DNA of 15,103 bases, from positions 1 to 15,103 of the forward strand of contig JAFTSR010000255.1 in NCBI GenBank assembly GCA_017467225.1, written 5' to 3'. The notes under the pieces were generated by a model. The model saw only the letters and a list, made by a program, of their open reading frames with translations. It had not been told where the DNA came from and searched no databases. Source of the DNA: Clostridia bacterium (lineage in GTDB: Bacteria > Bacillota_A > Clostridia > Oscillospirales > CAG-272). Position numbers and translations under genes: made by a program. Positions 5,586-13,217 of the stretch are shown in pieces; positions within the stretch are counted from its first letter, which is position 1, and each line of letters begins with the position of its first letter.

Positions 5586-7328
5586 ATGCATTTACTCGGG
5601 AAAGCGATGGACGCCGCCTTTTGGCAGGGTGTCCGTGAAAAGGATATCTACCGCACGTACCGCGAGGAGCTGCTGAAGCTCTACACCGAACACTGCGAAA
5701 ATGACGAGATCTACGACCTCAAATACAGCGAATACAAGCTGTACTGGCAGACGGGCAACCGCTCGGTCTACGAGCGTAAATTTTTCGATCGCCGCCTGGC
5801 GCTCTCTGCCTCGGCGCTGCTCTCTCTGATCTATCCCGATGAGGAAAAGTATATCGTGAAAACCAACGATCTGCTTTTCTGCCTTTGCAACGAATATTCC
5901 TGGTGCTTGCCCGCACATCAGGGTGCGCTGAATACGGTAGACTCCACTCGCATCGACCTGTTTGCCGCAGAGTCCGGCTTTATGCTGTCAGAAATCTACA
6001 CCATGCTGGGCGAGCGTCTGGAGCCGCTCATCAGAAACCGCATTCTTCTCGAGCTCGACCGCCGTATTTTTGCGCCGTTTTTAGAAAAAGAGCCCTATCG
6101 TGATGCCTTTTGGGAGGGCGCGCCTCACAACTGGGCTGCCGTCTGCATGGGCTCCGTTGCCTGCTCTATGATGCTTCTGCGCCCCGACGATGCCAAGGCG
6201 AATGTTGATCGCTTTGAGCGCACCATGACGACCTATCTCGGCGGATTGTCCGATGACGGCATCTGCTCCGAGGGCGTCGGCTACTGGCATTACGGCTTCG
6301 GCTTTTTCACCGTCTACGCCGACATGATCCGTACCTTTACGGACGGCGCAGTCGACTGGTTCAAAAACGAAAAGGTCAAGCTGGTTTCTGCCTTTATGCA
6401 AAAAATGTATCTGTCCGGCATGGCGACCGTCAGTTACGCCGACGGCTCTCGCTCCAACCGCTATCTGCTGGGACTGCTGCATTATTTAAAAAAGGAATAT
6501 CCCGAGGATATTCTTGTCTACTCCCCCGAATATTCTTATAATTACGACCATTGTGCCCGTTTCTGCTTTGCTTTGCGCTGCGCGACATGGCTTGACGAGG
6601 ATATCTATGAGCACCCTGCCCCCATCGACACTCCCATGACCTACTACGCGCCGATTTTGCAGTGGCTGATCGTCAAACACCCCACCTACGGTTTCTCTGC
6701 CAAAGGCGGCTCCAACGCCGAGCTGCACAATCACAACGACGTCGGCTCCTTTATCTTTGCCAAGGAAGGCGTGCAGTGTCTGTGCGACATTGGTTCAGGC
6801 GCCTACACCCGTCAGTATTTTGACGGTAAGCTACGCTATACTATTCTTGAGTGCTCCTCTCGAGGCCACAGCCTGCCGCTGATTGCAGACAGTGAGCAGG
6901 TCGTCAGTGGACAGGGACACCTACAGGCGCTGCAAATGTCGGAGCAGTACGTCGGAGGCGCAGCACACGCGCGCGACGTCAGCTATGAGGACGGTGTTTT
7001 CTCCATGGACATCGCGCTCGCCTATCGCGTCCCAGAGCTTGAGCGTCTGCAGCGCACCTTTGTCTGTGAGGAGGATTGCGTCACGTTGACCGACTCCTTC
7101 GCGTATTCCGGCGACGGCGCGATCATCGACCGTCTTATATCCCTGTTCGAGCCAAAGCAGCTGGACGATCGCACGCTGCTCGTCGGCACGGCAATCGTCA
7201 CCTTTGATCCCGATGCTTGCGACTATGCGTTGCACAGCGAGCCCCTCACCACGACAGGTGAACCCTGCTATATGATGGACTTCACGCTTAAGGCGGAGGT
7301 AAAGGAGATTACGTTTGTTATAAAATAA
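5586..7328 (+). CDS. heparinase II/III-family protein, probably an intracellular glycan lyase
   Basis: Encodes 580 residues. The N-terminal half is helical and fits the toroid of heparinase II/III-type lyases, with landmarks HNW (181-183) and EGVGYWHYGFGFF, which includes Tyr233, His235 and Tyr236. The C-terminal beta-sandwich begins near residue 360 and carries the family hallmark NAELHNHNDVGSF (377-389) and SSRGHS (424-429). Such enzymes cleave uronate-containing polysaccharides by beta-elimination using Tyr/His pairs. There is no signal peptide, so it most likely works in the cytoplasm on imported oligosaccharides. The ATG follows AGGAGG by seven bases; the frame is open upstream but lacks a ribosome site. 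It is a single transcription unit with its own cre-like operator and terminator, divergent from the aminotransferase operon. The exact glycan cannot be read from the sequence. Confidence 0.85.
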   Translation: MHLLGKAMDAAFWQGVREKDIYRTYREELLKLYTEHCENDEIYDLKYSEYKLYWQTGNRSVYERKFFDRRLALSASALLSLIYPDEEKYIVKTNDLLFCLCNEYSWCLPAHQGALNTVDSTRIDLFAAESGFMLSEIYTMLGERLEPLIRNRILLELDRRIFAPFLEKEPYRDAFWEGAPHNWAAVCMGSVACSMMLLRPDDAKANVDRFERTMTTYLGGLSDDGICSEGVGYWHYGFGFFTVYADMIRTFTDGAVDWFKNEKVKLVSAFMQKMYLSGMATVSYADGSRSNRYLLGLLHYLKKEYPEDILVYSPEYSYNYDHCARFCFALRCATWLDEDIYEHPAPIDTPMTYYAPILQWLIVKHPTYGFSAKGGSNAELHNHNDVGSFIFAKEGVQCLCDIGSGAYTRQYFDGKLRYTILECSSRGHSLPLIADSEQVVSGQGHLQALQMSEQYVGGAAHARDVSYEDGVFSMDIALAYRVPELERLQRTFVCEEDCVTLTDSFAYSGDGAIIDRLISLFEPKQLDDRTLLVGTAIVTFDPDACDYALHSEPLTTTGEPCYMMDFTLKAEVKEITFVIK

Positions 7329-7353
7329 GGAACGACGCGCAAAATCAAGCAAC

Positions 7354-7379
7354 AAGCCCTCGGCAAAAGCCGAGGGCTT
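7354..7379 (+). terminator. intrinsic terminator between convergent genes
   Basis: AAGCCCTCGGC (7354-7364), an AAAA loop and GCCGAGGGCTT (7369-7379) form a perfect 11-pair hairpin, followed by ATCTTATTTCT on the plus strand. On the minus strand it is followed by GTTGCTTGATTTT just after the recombinase stop, so it probably serves both genes. Confidence 0.85.
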
Positions 7380-7382
7380 ATC

Positions 7383-8450
7383 TTATTTCTCTTGATTGTC
7401 CGGTTGCTTTGTCGTATCCGTAGCCGAGACGGTCGGCTGCTCACTCACGGCGCCTGCCCGCACGCTTGCCAGCGGATTCATGGTCATGGCGTGTTCCATA
7501 TTGGCGTCGCTGACGTGGGTATAGATCTGGGTGGTGTTGAGCTGCTCGTGACCGAGAATATCCTTGAGCACGCGCACGTCCACCTGCCCCGACTGGTACA
7601 TCAGCGTGGCAGCCGTATGACGCAGCTTATGCACGGAATAGTGCTTTGCCTGAAGCCCCGCCATATCCAGATACTTATATACAATGTGCTGCACCGTCTT
7701 GACGCTGATTCGCTGCTCGCGGTTGCTCAAAAACAGCGCGCGCGTATGAACGTTGGCATATTTGGGAGAGCCGCGCTCCTCCAGCAGCGCTGTCAGCGCA
7801 TCACGGCAGGCACCGTTGAGATAAACGATCCTCTCCTTGTTTCCCTTTCCGAGAACGCGCATGGAGCGCAGCAGCGGATCAATATCATTCAGATTGATCC
7901 CGACCAGCTCGGACAGACGGATACCGCAGTTGAGAAACAACGTCAGCATTGCAAAATCGCGCTGACGGTTGGGGGACTCAACGTCATTCTGTACCGCCTC
8001 CAACAGCGCCAGGCTTTCCTCCAGCGAAAGCACCTTAGGCAGCGTCTTTTTGGGCTTGGGAGATTCAATATTCTGCGCGGGATTGTGTTCAAAATAATTA
8101 CGCTTATTGACAAGGTAGCCGTAAAGCCCCTTGATCGCCGACAGCTTGCGCGCCTTGGCAGACCAGCGATTGCCGCGCACGTTGCCCGTGTACATCAAAA
8201 AATCGTAGATCTGCGCCGTGGTGATCTTGGAAATGCGCTCAAGATCCATCGGACGCACGTCGATCTCAAAAAAGAGATCGGACTCAGGCGCGATGTCCTG
8301 CTCCTTGGCAAGCAGATAACGGAAAAAGGTCCGAAGATCAAACAGATACTCGTTGACCGTCTTTGGCGAGCACCCCTGGATGCCCAGCTTATAGGATGCA
8401 AACTCCTGAACTATGGCGGAAAATTCTGCGGGAGATACCTCAACTGACAT
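7383..8450 (-). CDS. tyrosine recombinase, XerC/XerD-like
   Basis: Cuts and rejoins DNA through a 3'-phosphotyrosine intermediate. It has 355 residues. The N-terminal SAM-like core-binding domain spans about 8-125 (SPKTVNEYLFDLRTFFRYL). The catalytic domain runs from about 140 and has the full active-site set: Arg178 (NCGIRLSELVG), Lys202 (GKGNKER), His274 and Arg277 (HKLRHTAATLM), His301 (LGHEQL) and Tyr310 (TTQIYTHV). A polar tail of about 25 residues with no recognised fold follows (about 330-355). The architecture is that of chromosome-dimer-resolution Xer proteins, somewhat longer than the usual 300. No excisionase, repeats or att-like duplications flank it, so I favour a housekeeping or orphan Xer over a mobile-element integrase. 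The ATG is preceded by AAAGGA at proper distance. Confidence 0.9.
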   Translation of the reverse strand: MSVEVSPAEFSAIVQEFASYKLGIQGCSPKTVNEYLFDLRTFFRYLLAKEQDIAPESDLFFEIDVRPMDLERISKITTAQIYDFLMYTGNVRGNRWSAKARKLSAIKGLYGYLVNKRNYFEHNPAQNIESPKPKKTLPKVLSLEESLALLEAVQNDVESPNRQRDFAMLTLFLNCGIRLSELVGINLNDIDPLLRSMRVLGKGNKERIVYLNGACRDALTALLEERGSPKYANVHTRALFLSNREQRISVKTVQHIVYKYLDMAGLQAKHYSVHKLRHTAATLMYQSGQVDVRVLKDILGHEQLNTTQIYTHVSDANMEHAMTMNPLASVRAGAVSEQPTVSATDTTKQPDNQEK

Positions 8451-8469
8451 GAAATTACCGTCCTTTCCC

Positions 8470-8486
8470 GTCGGAAATACCCCGAC
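8470..8486 (-). other. small stem-loop in the recombinase 5' leader
   Basis: GTCGG (8470-8474) and CCGAC (8482-8486) can pair around a seven-base loop, just upstream of the AAAGGA ribosome site. A TATAAT-like hexamer lies further upstream on the minus strand (complement of ATTATA near 8495-8502), but I see no good -35. The structure is short and may be incidental. Confidence 0.3.
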
Positions 8487-8552
8487 GTACCTATATTATA
8501 TAATCAGTTCGTATTTTTTTAGTGGATAAACTGTAAACAATTCAAAAAAACC

Positions 8553-8581
8553 TTGAAAATTGACATTTTTTTTACTATAAT
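8553..8581 (+). promoter_or_regulatory. promoter of the membrane protein/M28 peptidase operon
   Basis: TTGAAA (8553-8558), a 17-base spacer and a perfect TATAAT (8576-8581). A TTGACA at 8560-8565 is only 10 bases from the -10 and is probably not the one used. Transcription would start near 8588 and give a leader of about 100 bases before the ATG at 8687. Confidence 0.75.
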
Positions 8582-8596
8582 ATTAGCAACAAAATA

Positions 8597-8626
8597 AAAA
8601 TCTTGATCAGATCAAAAAATCTTGAT
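8597..8626 (+). repeat. direct repeat with overlapping palindrome in the leader, candidate operator
   Basis: AAAATCTTGAT occurs twice, at 8597-8607 and 8616-8626, a 19-base period. The first copy overlaps the palindrome TTGATC-A-GATCAA (8603-8615). The cluster lies just downstream of the predicted transcription start, where a repressor could block elongation. The AT-rich context makes chance possible. Confidence 0.4.
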
Positions 8627-8636
8627 AGAATGCACC

Positions 8637-8659
8637 GTGTACCGCCCAGCGCCGTACAC
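8637..8659 (+). other. inverted repeat upstream of the membrane protein gene
   Basis: GTGTAC (8637-8642) and GTACAC (8654-8659) are inverted copies around an 11-base GC-rich loop, in the leader about 30 bases before the ATG. It could form a weak RNA hairpin. There is no U-run after it, so it is not a terminator. Confidence 0.3.
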
Positions 8660-8686
8660 TGTACCAAAGGAACTACAGGAGATTTT

Positions 8687-9265
8687 ATGAAAAACTTTTT
8701 ACGTGACCATTCCTACACCTCCATGATCGTGCTGGTCAACCAGATCGCCATTGCCATTGTCGGCATGACGCTCTCTCTTGCCTGCAGCATGGCGGGAAAC
8801 GATACGCTGCGCATCATTTGCAGCGTGTTCGCCACAGTATTTTATCTCTTCCTCGTCTATACCAAGGTGTGGGATATCGGCGCCAAGGACTCGGTTTCCG
8901 TCGAATACGGCCACAAGGAATATAAGCCTTGGACAGGACTCTGGATCGGACTGCTCGCTGCCGTACCCAACTTCATTCTGGCGATCGGCACCATGCTCGG
9001 CTATCTTTTGCCCAACAGCTCCTTCTTCGGCAATCTCGGCGCAAGCTGTAAAATGATCGCGCTGTTTGCCGAGGGTATGTACTCCGGTCTGCTCGCGTTG
9101 CGCATCGGCAATACCCATCTGAACTCCTATTGGATCTCGTTCTTTATCATTCCCCTGCCCGCCATTCTGACCTGCGCCGCTGCATATTACTTCGGCTTGA
9201 AGGAAAAAAAGTTCACGCGCTTGTTTGAGCTGCAGCACGGTACGGGTAAGAAAAACAAAAAATAA
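8687..9265 (+). CDS. multipass membrane protein of unknown function
   Basis: Encodes 192 residues with four or five predicted membrane helices: about 12-34, 41-60, 85-108, possibly 120-139, and 147-170. The tail is short and basic (KKFTRLFELQHGTGKKNKK), probably cytoplasmic. The loop between helices two and three is polar (AKDSVSVEYGHKEYKPW). I do not recognise a family. The frame is open upstream to 8603, but ACAGGAG lies seven bases before the ATG at 8687, and the upstream part contains the leader repeats, so this start is preferred. The M28 peptidase gene follows after 24 bases in the same direction with no terminator, so the two are cotranscribed and may act together at the membrane. Confidence 0.75.
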   Translation: MKNFLRDHSYTSMIVLVNQIAIAIVGMTLSLACSMAGNDTLRIICSVFATVFYLFLVYTKVWDIGAKDSVSVEYGHKEYKPWTGLWIGLLAAVPNFILAIGTMLGYLLPNSSFFGNLGASCKMIALFAEGMYSGLLALRIGNTHLNSYWISFFIIPLPAILTCAAAYYFGLKEKKFTRLFELQHGTGKKNKK

Positions 9266-9289
9266 TCGTCCGACTGCAGGAGGTTACTT

Positions 9290-10231
9290 ATGACAAGTGA
9301 AGCCCGGGGTATTCTCCAATCCTATCAGGTCCGCAAAAGCAAAAAGCAAAAGCAAGCCTTTGCCGCGTATCTCAAGGACGTCGCGCAGTCACACGGCTAT
9401 TCTCTGACCGAGGAGAGCGGCGCACTCGGCGCCCGCAATCTGATCGTCGGAGACCCCGACCGTGCAAGCGTGGTCTACACCGCGCACTACGACACCTGCG
9501 CGCGCCTTCCCTTTCCCAATTTCATCACACCGAAGAACATGTTCGTCTATATTCTCTATCAGCTGCTGATCACCGTACTGTTGTTCGTACCGGCAACCCT
9601 GGCATCCGTCGCCGTCCATGTCATCGGCACGCTGCTCTCGCTCAATCCGGATCTCGTCGTTTTCATCGCGTTTTGGGCATGGTATCTCTTGCTGATCGCT
9701 GCACTGGTCATGATCGTCGCGGGCCCTGCCAATAAAAACACGGTCAACGACAACACCTCCGGCGTCATTACGCTGCTTGAGATCATGTGCGCTCTCCCCG
9801 AGGAGCAGCGCGACCGCGTTGCCTTTGTATTTTTCGATCTGGAGGAGCTGGGATTGTTCGGCTCATCCGGCTTTCACTCCCGCCACAAGAAGGCAATGAA
9901 GCAAAAGCTGCTGCTTAATTTTGACTGCGTATCCGACGGAGAGTATATGCTGCTTGCCGTCCGCAAGCGCGCTCGCCGTTATCTTCCCGCATTGGAGCAG
10001 GCCTTCCCCACGACCGAAGCCGTCAAGGTTGAGCTTTGCACGCACGGCGTTTTCTACCCCTCGGATCAAAGCAGCTTTCCCTGCGGTGTCGGCGTTGCTG
10101 CACTCAAGCATTCCCGCCTGCTGCACACGCTGTATATGGATCGCATCCACACAGCACGCGATACCGTCTGTCGACAGGAAAACATTGAATATCTGACCGA
10201 CTGTGCCGTACGACTGGTCGAACTCGTATAA
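9290..10231 (+). CDS. membrane-inserted M28-family zinc metallopeptidase
   Basis: Encodes 313 residues. The zinc-ligand and catalytic motifs of M28 aminopeptidases are in order: His66 and Asp68 (TAHYDT), Asp154 (VNDNTSGV), Glu185-Glu186 (FFDLEELG), Asp212 (NFDC) and His287 (RIHTARDT). All key residues are present, so it should be active, removing N-terminal residues or acting on a related amide. Between His66/Asp68 and Asp154 sits an insert with two strongly hydrophobic segments (about 84-110 and 121-145), a helical hairpin in the membrane. There is no signal peptide; with a two-helix insert both halves of the active site lie on the same side, most simply the cytoplasm. The ATG has GCAGGAGG seven bases upstream. 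It is the second gene of the operon and is followed by a strong terminator. Confidence 0.88.
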   Translation: MTSEARGILQSYQVRKSKKQKQAFAAYLKDVAQSHGYSLTEESGALGARNLIVGDPDRASVVYTAHYDTCARLPFPNFITPKNMFVYILYQLLITVLLFVPATLASVAVHVIGTLLSLNPDLVVFIAFWAWYLLLIAALVMIVAGPANKNTVNDNTSGVITLLEIMCALPEEQRDRVAFVFFDLEELGLFGSSGFHSRHKKAMKQKLLLNFDCVSDGEYMLLAVRKRARRYLPALEQAFPTTEAVKVELCTHGVFYPSDQSSFPCGVGVAALKHSRLLHTLYMDRIHTARDTVCRQENIEYLTDCAVRLVELV

Positions 10232-10236
10232 GCGAG

Positions 10237-10275
10237 CGGAGGAGAGTCCTTTCTTATGGAAATGACTCTCCTCCG
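10237..10275 (+). terminator. strong intrinsic terminator after the M28 gene
   Basis: CGGAGGAGAGTC (10237-10248) and GACTCTCCTCCG (10264-10275) form a perfect 12-pair stem, followed by TTATTTTTTAT. It ends the membrane protein/M28 operon a few bases after its stop. On the minus strand it follows potD by about eight bases, but the T-tract there is poor. Confidence 0.88.
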
Positions 10276-10282
10276 TTATTTT

Positions 10283-11509
10283 TTATCCGTTTTTGAGATA
10301 CCACTCACGGTACTTGCGGACGGCAAAGCGCCACGCAAAAAACAGTGCCAGCACGATCAGAATGACCGTTGCGATCACGTAAATACTGCCACCCACGGAG
10401 GACTCGATCTTGAGCTCCTCCCAGAGTCTGTTCTGCAGGCTCTGCGTTTCGGTATCCAGCATCCGATAAAAGGAGGTCGGAAGTGTGTCGAGATCGGGAT
10501 AAAGAATATCGTAAGCATCCTCATGATATTCTTCCATCGTCGCTCTGTATTCTTCGCTCTCACGCACCTGCGTGTTGGGGCTTGCATAGCAGATGTATTC
10601 CGCATTGGCAATGGCGATCTCCTCCGACAGCATAAAGTTAATATACGCCTCGGCGATCTCCTTATGCTGTGAGGACGAGGGAATACACATCGCATCAATG
10701 AAAATATTGGTTCCTTCCTCGGGATAATAGAAGGCAAGATCGTTGTTGCTGTCGTACATGGTCAGATAGTCACCGGCGTAATAGGAGGAGATGGCAGCCG
10801 AGCCACCCTTCATTTTGTTGAAGATCTCGTCCATTACGTAGCCCTGCACCAACGGCTTTTGTGCCTTGAGCAGCTCAAGCGCCTGCCCCCACTCGGCCTC
10901 ACTCGTCGTATTGACGTCAATACCGAGGCGATACATTGCCGTACCAAAGGCGTCTCTTGCGTTGTTGAACTGCAGAATCTTTCCCGTGTATTTTTCATTC
11001 CACATCAGATCCCACGAGCCGATATCCACCTCATCCACCATGGTCTCATTATAAATAATGCCGACCATGCCGTAGGTATAAGGCACGGAGTATGCGTTTT
11101 CCGGATCGTAGAACAAATCCTTCATATCGTCGGCAATATAACGGTAGTTGGGAATATTGTCAAAATCAAGCGGCAACAGCATACCCTCGTTGATCATGCG
11201 TTGGATCATATAATCCGAGGGGATAACGATATCGTATCCGGTCGCACCGCTGCGGAGCTTGGCGTACATATCCTCATTGGAGGCGTAGTTGGTATAATTG
11301 ACCTTGACGCGCACACCGTAGGTATCGTAGTAATACTCCTCAAAGGCGCCATTGACATCAAGTGTTCCCTCGGAGCCGTCGGAAATATACTGTCCCCAGT
11401 TGTAAACGTTGAGCGTGACAGTCTCCTCATTGCCGCAAGCACACAGCACCGTAGCCAACAGCAGCACCACCGTCAGAACACAAACGATTTTGCTAAGCAT
11501 TCGTCTCAT
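10283..11509 (-). CDS. potD: spermidine/putrescine ABC transporter substrate-binding lipoprotein, with extra C-terminal membrane anchor
   Basis: Captures polyamines outside the cell and delivers them to PotBC. It has 408 residues. The signal peptide ends in the lipobox LCAC, with Cys25 lipidated. The mature domain starts with LNVYNWGQYIS, and DIVIPSDYMIQRM (93-105) and SVPYTYGMVGIIYN (141-154) are typical PotD/PotF-family segments. The domain ends near residue 365, where the family usually stops. Here a glycine-serine break is followed by a hydrophobic helix (about 375-397) and a basic tail (RKYREWYLKNG). This adds a second membrane anchor, unusual for a binding protein. The start overlaps the potC stop as ATGA. 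It is the last gene of the potABCD operon. Polyamine specificity is inferred from family and operon order, not proven. Confidence 0.92.
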   Translation of the reverse strand: MRRMLSKIVCVLTVVLLLATVLCACGNEETVTLNVYNWGQYISDGSEGTLDVNGAFEEYYYDTYGVRVKVNYTNYASNEDMYAKLRSGATGYDIVIPSDYMIQRMINEGMLLPLDFDNIPNYRYIADDMKDLFYDPENAYSVPYTYGMVGIIYNETMVDEVDIGSWDLMWNEKYTGKILQFNNARDAFGTAMYRLGIDVNTTSEAEWGQALELLKAQKPLVQGYVMDEIFNKMKGGSAAISSYYAGDYLTMYDSNNDLAFYYPEEGTNIFIDAMCIPSSSQHKEIAEAYINFMLSEEIAIANAEYICYASPNTQVRESEEYRATMEEYHEDAYDILYPDLDTLPTSFYRMLDTETQSLQNRLWEELKIESSVGGSIYVIATVILIVLALFFAWRFAVRKYREWYLKNG

Positions 11510-12363
11510 TTTTGCTCACCGCCTCTCGTCATTCTCTCGCGCACGCGGCTGCGGAAATCATTCCACTTGCGCTCCGCGACATCCCCCTTCTCTCCCGAAA
11601 TATTGGAGAGGATGAGAAGCGTCAGGATCGCCACGATCATCAGCGTGGACAACGCATAGATGTCGGGCTTGACCTCCTTCTTGGTCATCGAGTAGATCAG
11701 AATGGGAAGCGTCTGGAATTCGCTGCCCGAGCAGAAATAGGAGATCACGAAATCGTCAAGAGAGAGCGTGAACGCCATAATAAAGCCGGTAACCACGCCG
11801 GGCATAATGTTGGGCAGCTCTACCTTCAAAAAGGATTGCAGCGGCGTACAGCCGAGATCCAACGCAGCCTCGGGCAGATGTCTGTCCATCTGCTTGAACT
11901 TAGGCGTGACGTTGAGCAGCACATAAGGAAGATTGAAGGTAATGTGCGCGATCAGCAGCGTCCAGAAATTCAGCTTTTCGGTCTGTCCGAGCATATTACC
12001 GACAAACACAAACAGCAGCATCATGGAAACGCCCGTCACGATATCGGGATTCATCATGGGAATGTTGGTCAGCGAAACCAGCGTGTTCTTCATGAATTTT
12101 CCGCGCATACGGTCCAGGCCCAGCGCTGCCGCCGTACCGATCAGCGTCGAGCAGACAGCCGAGGTGATGGCAAGCACCAGTGTATTCTTAAGCGCATTGA
12201 AGGTCTCCGCGTTGCGGAAGAGCTCCTCGTACCAATACGTCGAAAAGCCGGTAAACACACCGGTGTTGTTGGTGCTGTTAAAGGAAAACAGCATCAGCAC
12301 AAGAATGGGGATATACAGAATAGCAAGGATCAAAAAGATATAGACCTTAGACAGTGTTTTCAT
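11506..12363 (-). CDS. potC: spermidine/putrescine ABC transporter permease PotC
   Basis: One of the two membrane channel subunits of the polyamine importer. It has 285 residues and about six membrane helices, beginning VYIFLILAILYIPILVLMLFSF. The cytoplasmic EAA loop that docks on PotA is at about 163-189 (LPEAALDLGCTPLQSFLKVELP continues to IMPG). GLDRMRGK and SLDDFVISYF are characteristic of PotC. The length is normal; the tail after the last helix is basic and slightly long. It overlaps potB upstream and potD downstream by four bases each (ATGA), so translation is coupled along the operon. Confidence 0.93.
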   Translation of the reverse strand: MKTLSKVYIFLILAILYIPILVLMLFSFNSTNNTGVFTGFSTYWYEELFRNAETFNALKNTLVLAITSAVCSTLIGTAAALGLDRMRGKFMKNTLVSLTNIPMMNPDIVTGVSMMLLFVFVGNMLGQTEKLNFWTLLIAHITFNLPYVLLNVTPKFKQMDRHLPEAALDLGCTPLQSFLKVELPNIMPGVVTGFIMAFTLSLDDFVISYFCSGSEFQTLPILIYSMTKKEVKPDIYALSTLMIVAILTLLILSNISGEKGDVAERKWNDFRSRVRERMTRGGEQK

Positions 12364-13217
12364 ACGATCACCGTCCCTTCGTCATCCGAGAAACGGTTCA
12401 TAACCGCCATCGAGATCAGGATGAGGATCATCATGACCAGCGAGATCGCCGCACCGACGTTATAGGTGCTGGGGTTCTGGAACTGGCGCTCGATGGTGTC
12501 ACCGATCATATCAAACGTACCGCCACCCAGCTTCTGCGAAATGTAGAAGGTCGAGATTGAGGGCACGAACACCATGGTTACACCCGAAATGATACCCGAG
12601 GCAGACAGCGGAAGAATAACGCGCGTCAGCGTACGGAAGCCGTTGCAGCCAAGATCGCTCGCAGCTTCGATATAGCGCTTGTCAAGCTTTGAGATCACCG
12701 AATGAATGGGCATGACCATGTACGGCAAAAAGTTATACACCATACCGAAAATAACCGCAGGAGCCGTACCGACGATGTGAAGCTCACCAAAGCCGAGCGC
12801 GGACAGGATGTGGTTCAGAAAGCCGCCGTCATCCAGAATTGCCATCATGGAATAGGTGCGGATCAGCAAATTCATCCACATAGGCAGCATCAGCAGCATG
12901 ATCAGCACCTTTTGCGTGCGCGGACCGCATTTAGAAATGCAGTACGCCAACGGATAACCGATCAAAAGGCACAGCACCGTCGCAATGACGGACATACAGA
13001 CAGAGAGAATAAAGGTGTCGGTGTGCTCCCCCAGCGCCGTGATATTTTCCAGCGTGAGCGTACCGTCCTCGGTCGTAAAGGCGTAGTAGCATACGAACAG
13101 CAGCGGCGCGACGATAAACAGTACCGTCCAGACCGTGTGCGGCGCGCAGGCGGCCTTCGTCAGTATTGAGGAGGAGCGCTTGGCGGGCGGGGGGACAGAG
13201 GTGACGGAACGGTTCAT
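12360..13217 (-). CDS. potB: spermidine/putrescine ABC transporter permease PotB
   Basis: The partner permease of PotC. It has 285 residues. A polar N-terminus of about 25 residues is followed by about six membrane helices, the first at about 29-47. The segment [21 protein letters not shown] (about 108-128) is typical of PotB. The EAA loop is at about 182-208 ([20 protein letters not shown] and on). Its start overlaps the potA stop by four bases and its stop overlaps the potC start by four. Nothing in it appears damaged. Confidence 0.93.
   Translation of the reverse strand: MNRSVTSVPPPAKRSSSILTKAACAPHTVWTVLFIVAPLLFVCYYAFTTEDGTLTLENITALGEHTDTFILSVCMSVIATVLCLLIGYPLAYCISKCGPRTQKVLIMLLMLPMWMNLLIRTYSMMAILDDGGFLNHILSALGFGELHIVGTAPAVIFGMVYNFLPYMVMPIHSVISKLDKRYIEAASDLGCNGFRTLTRVILPLSASGIISGVTMVFVPSISTFYISQKLGGGTFDMIGDTIERQFQNPSTYNVGAAISLVMMILILISMAVMNRFSDDEGTVIV

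Noticed and set aside
7392..8447. Long plus-strand open frame of 351 codons opposite the recombinase
   Set aside because: It mirrors the recombinase gene in antisense; the recombinase has all catalytic motifs and a ribosome site, while the opposite frame matches nothing.
8491..8515. AT-rich palindrome ATTATATAAT beside the recombinase gene as a dif or att site
   Set aside because: It lacks recognisable Xer-binding arms on both sides and looks like ordinary promoter DNA.
8560..8581. TTGACA at 8560-8565 as -35 of the TATAAT at 8576-8581
   Set aside because: The spacing is only 10 bases; TTGAAA at 8553 gives the normal 17.
10859..12465. Plus-strand open frames opposite potC and potD (266 and 317 codons)
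   Set aside because: Antisense shadows of clear transporter genes with low-complexity translations.
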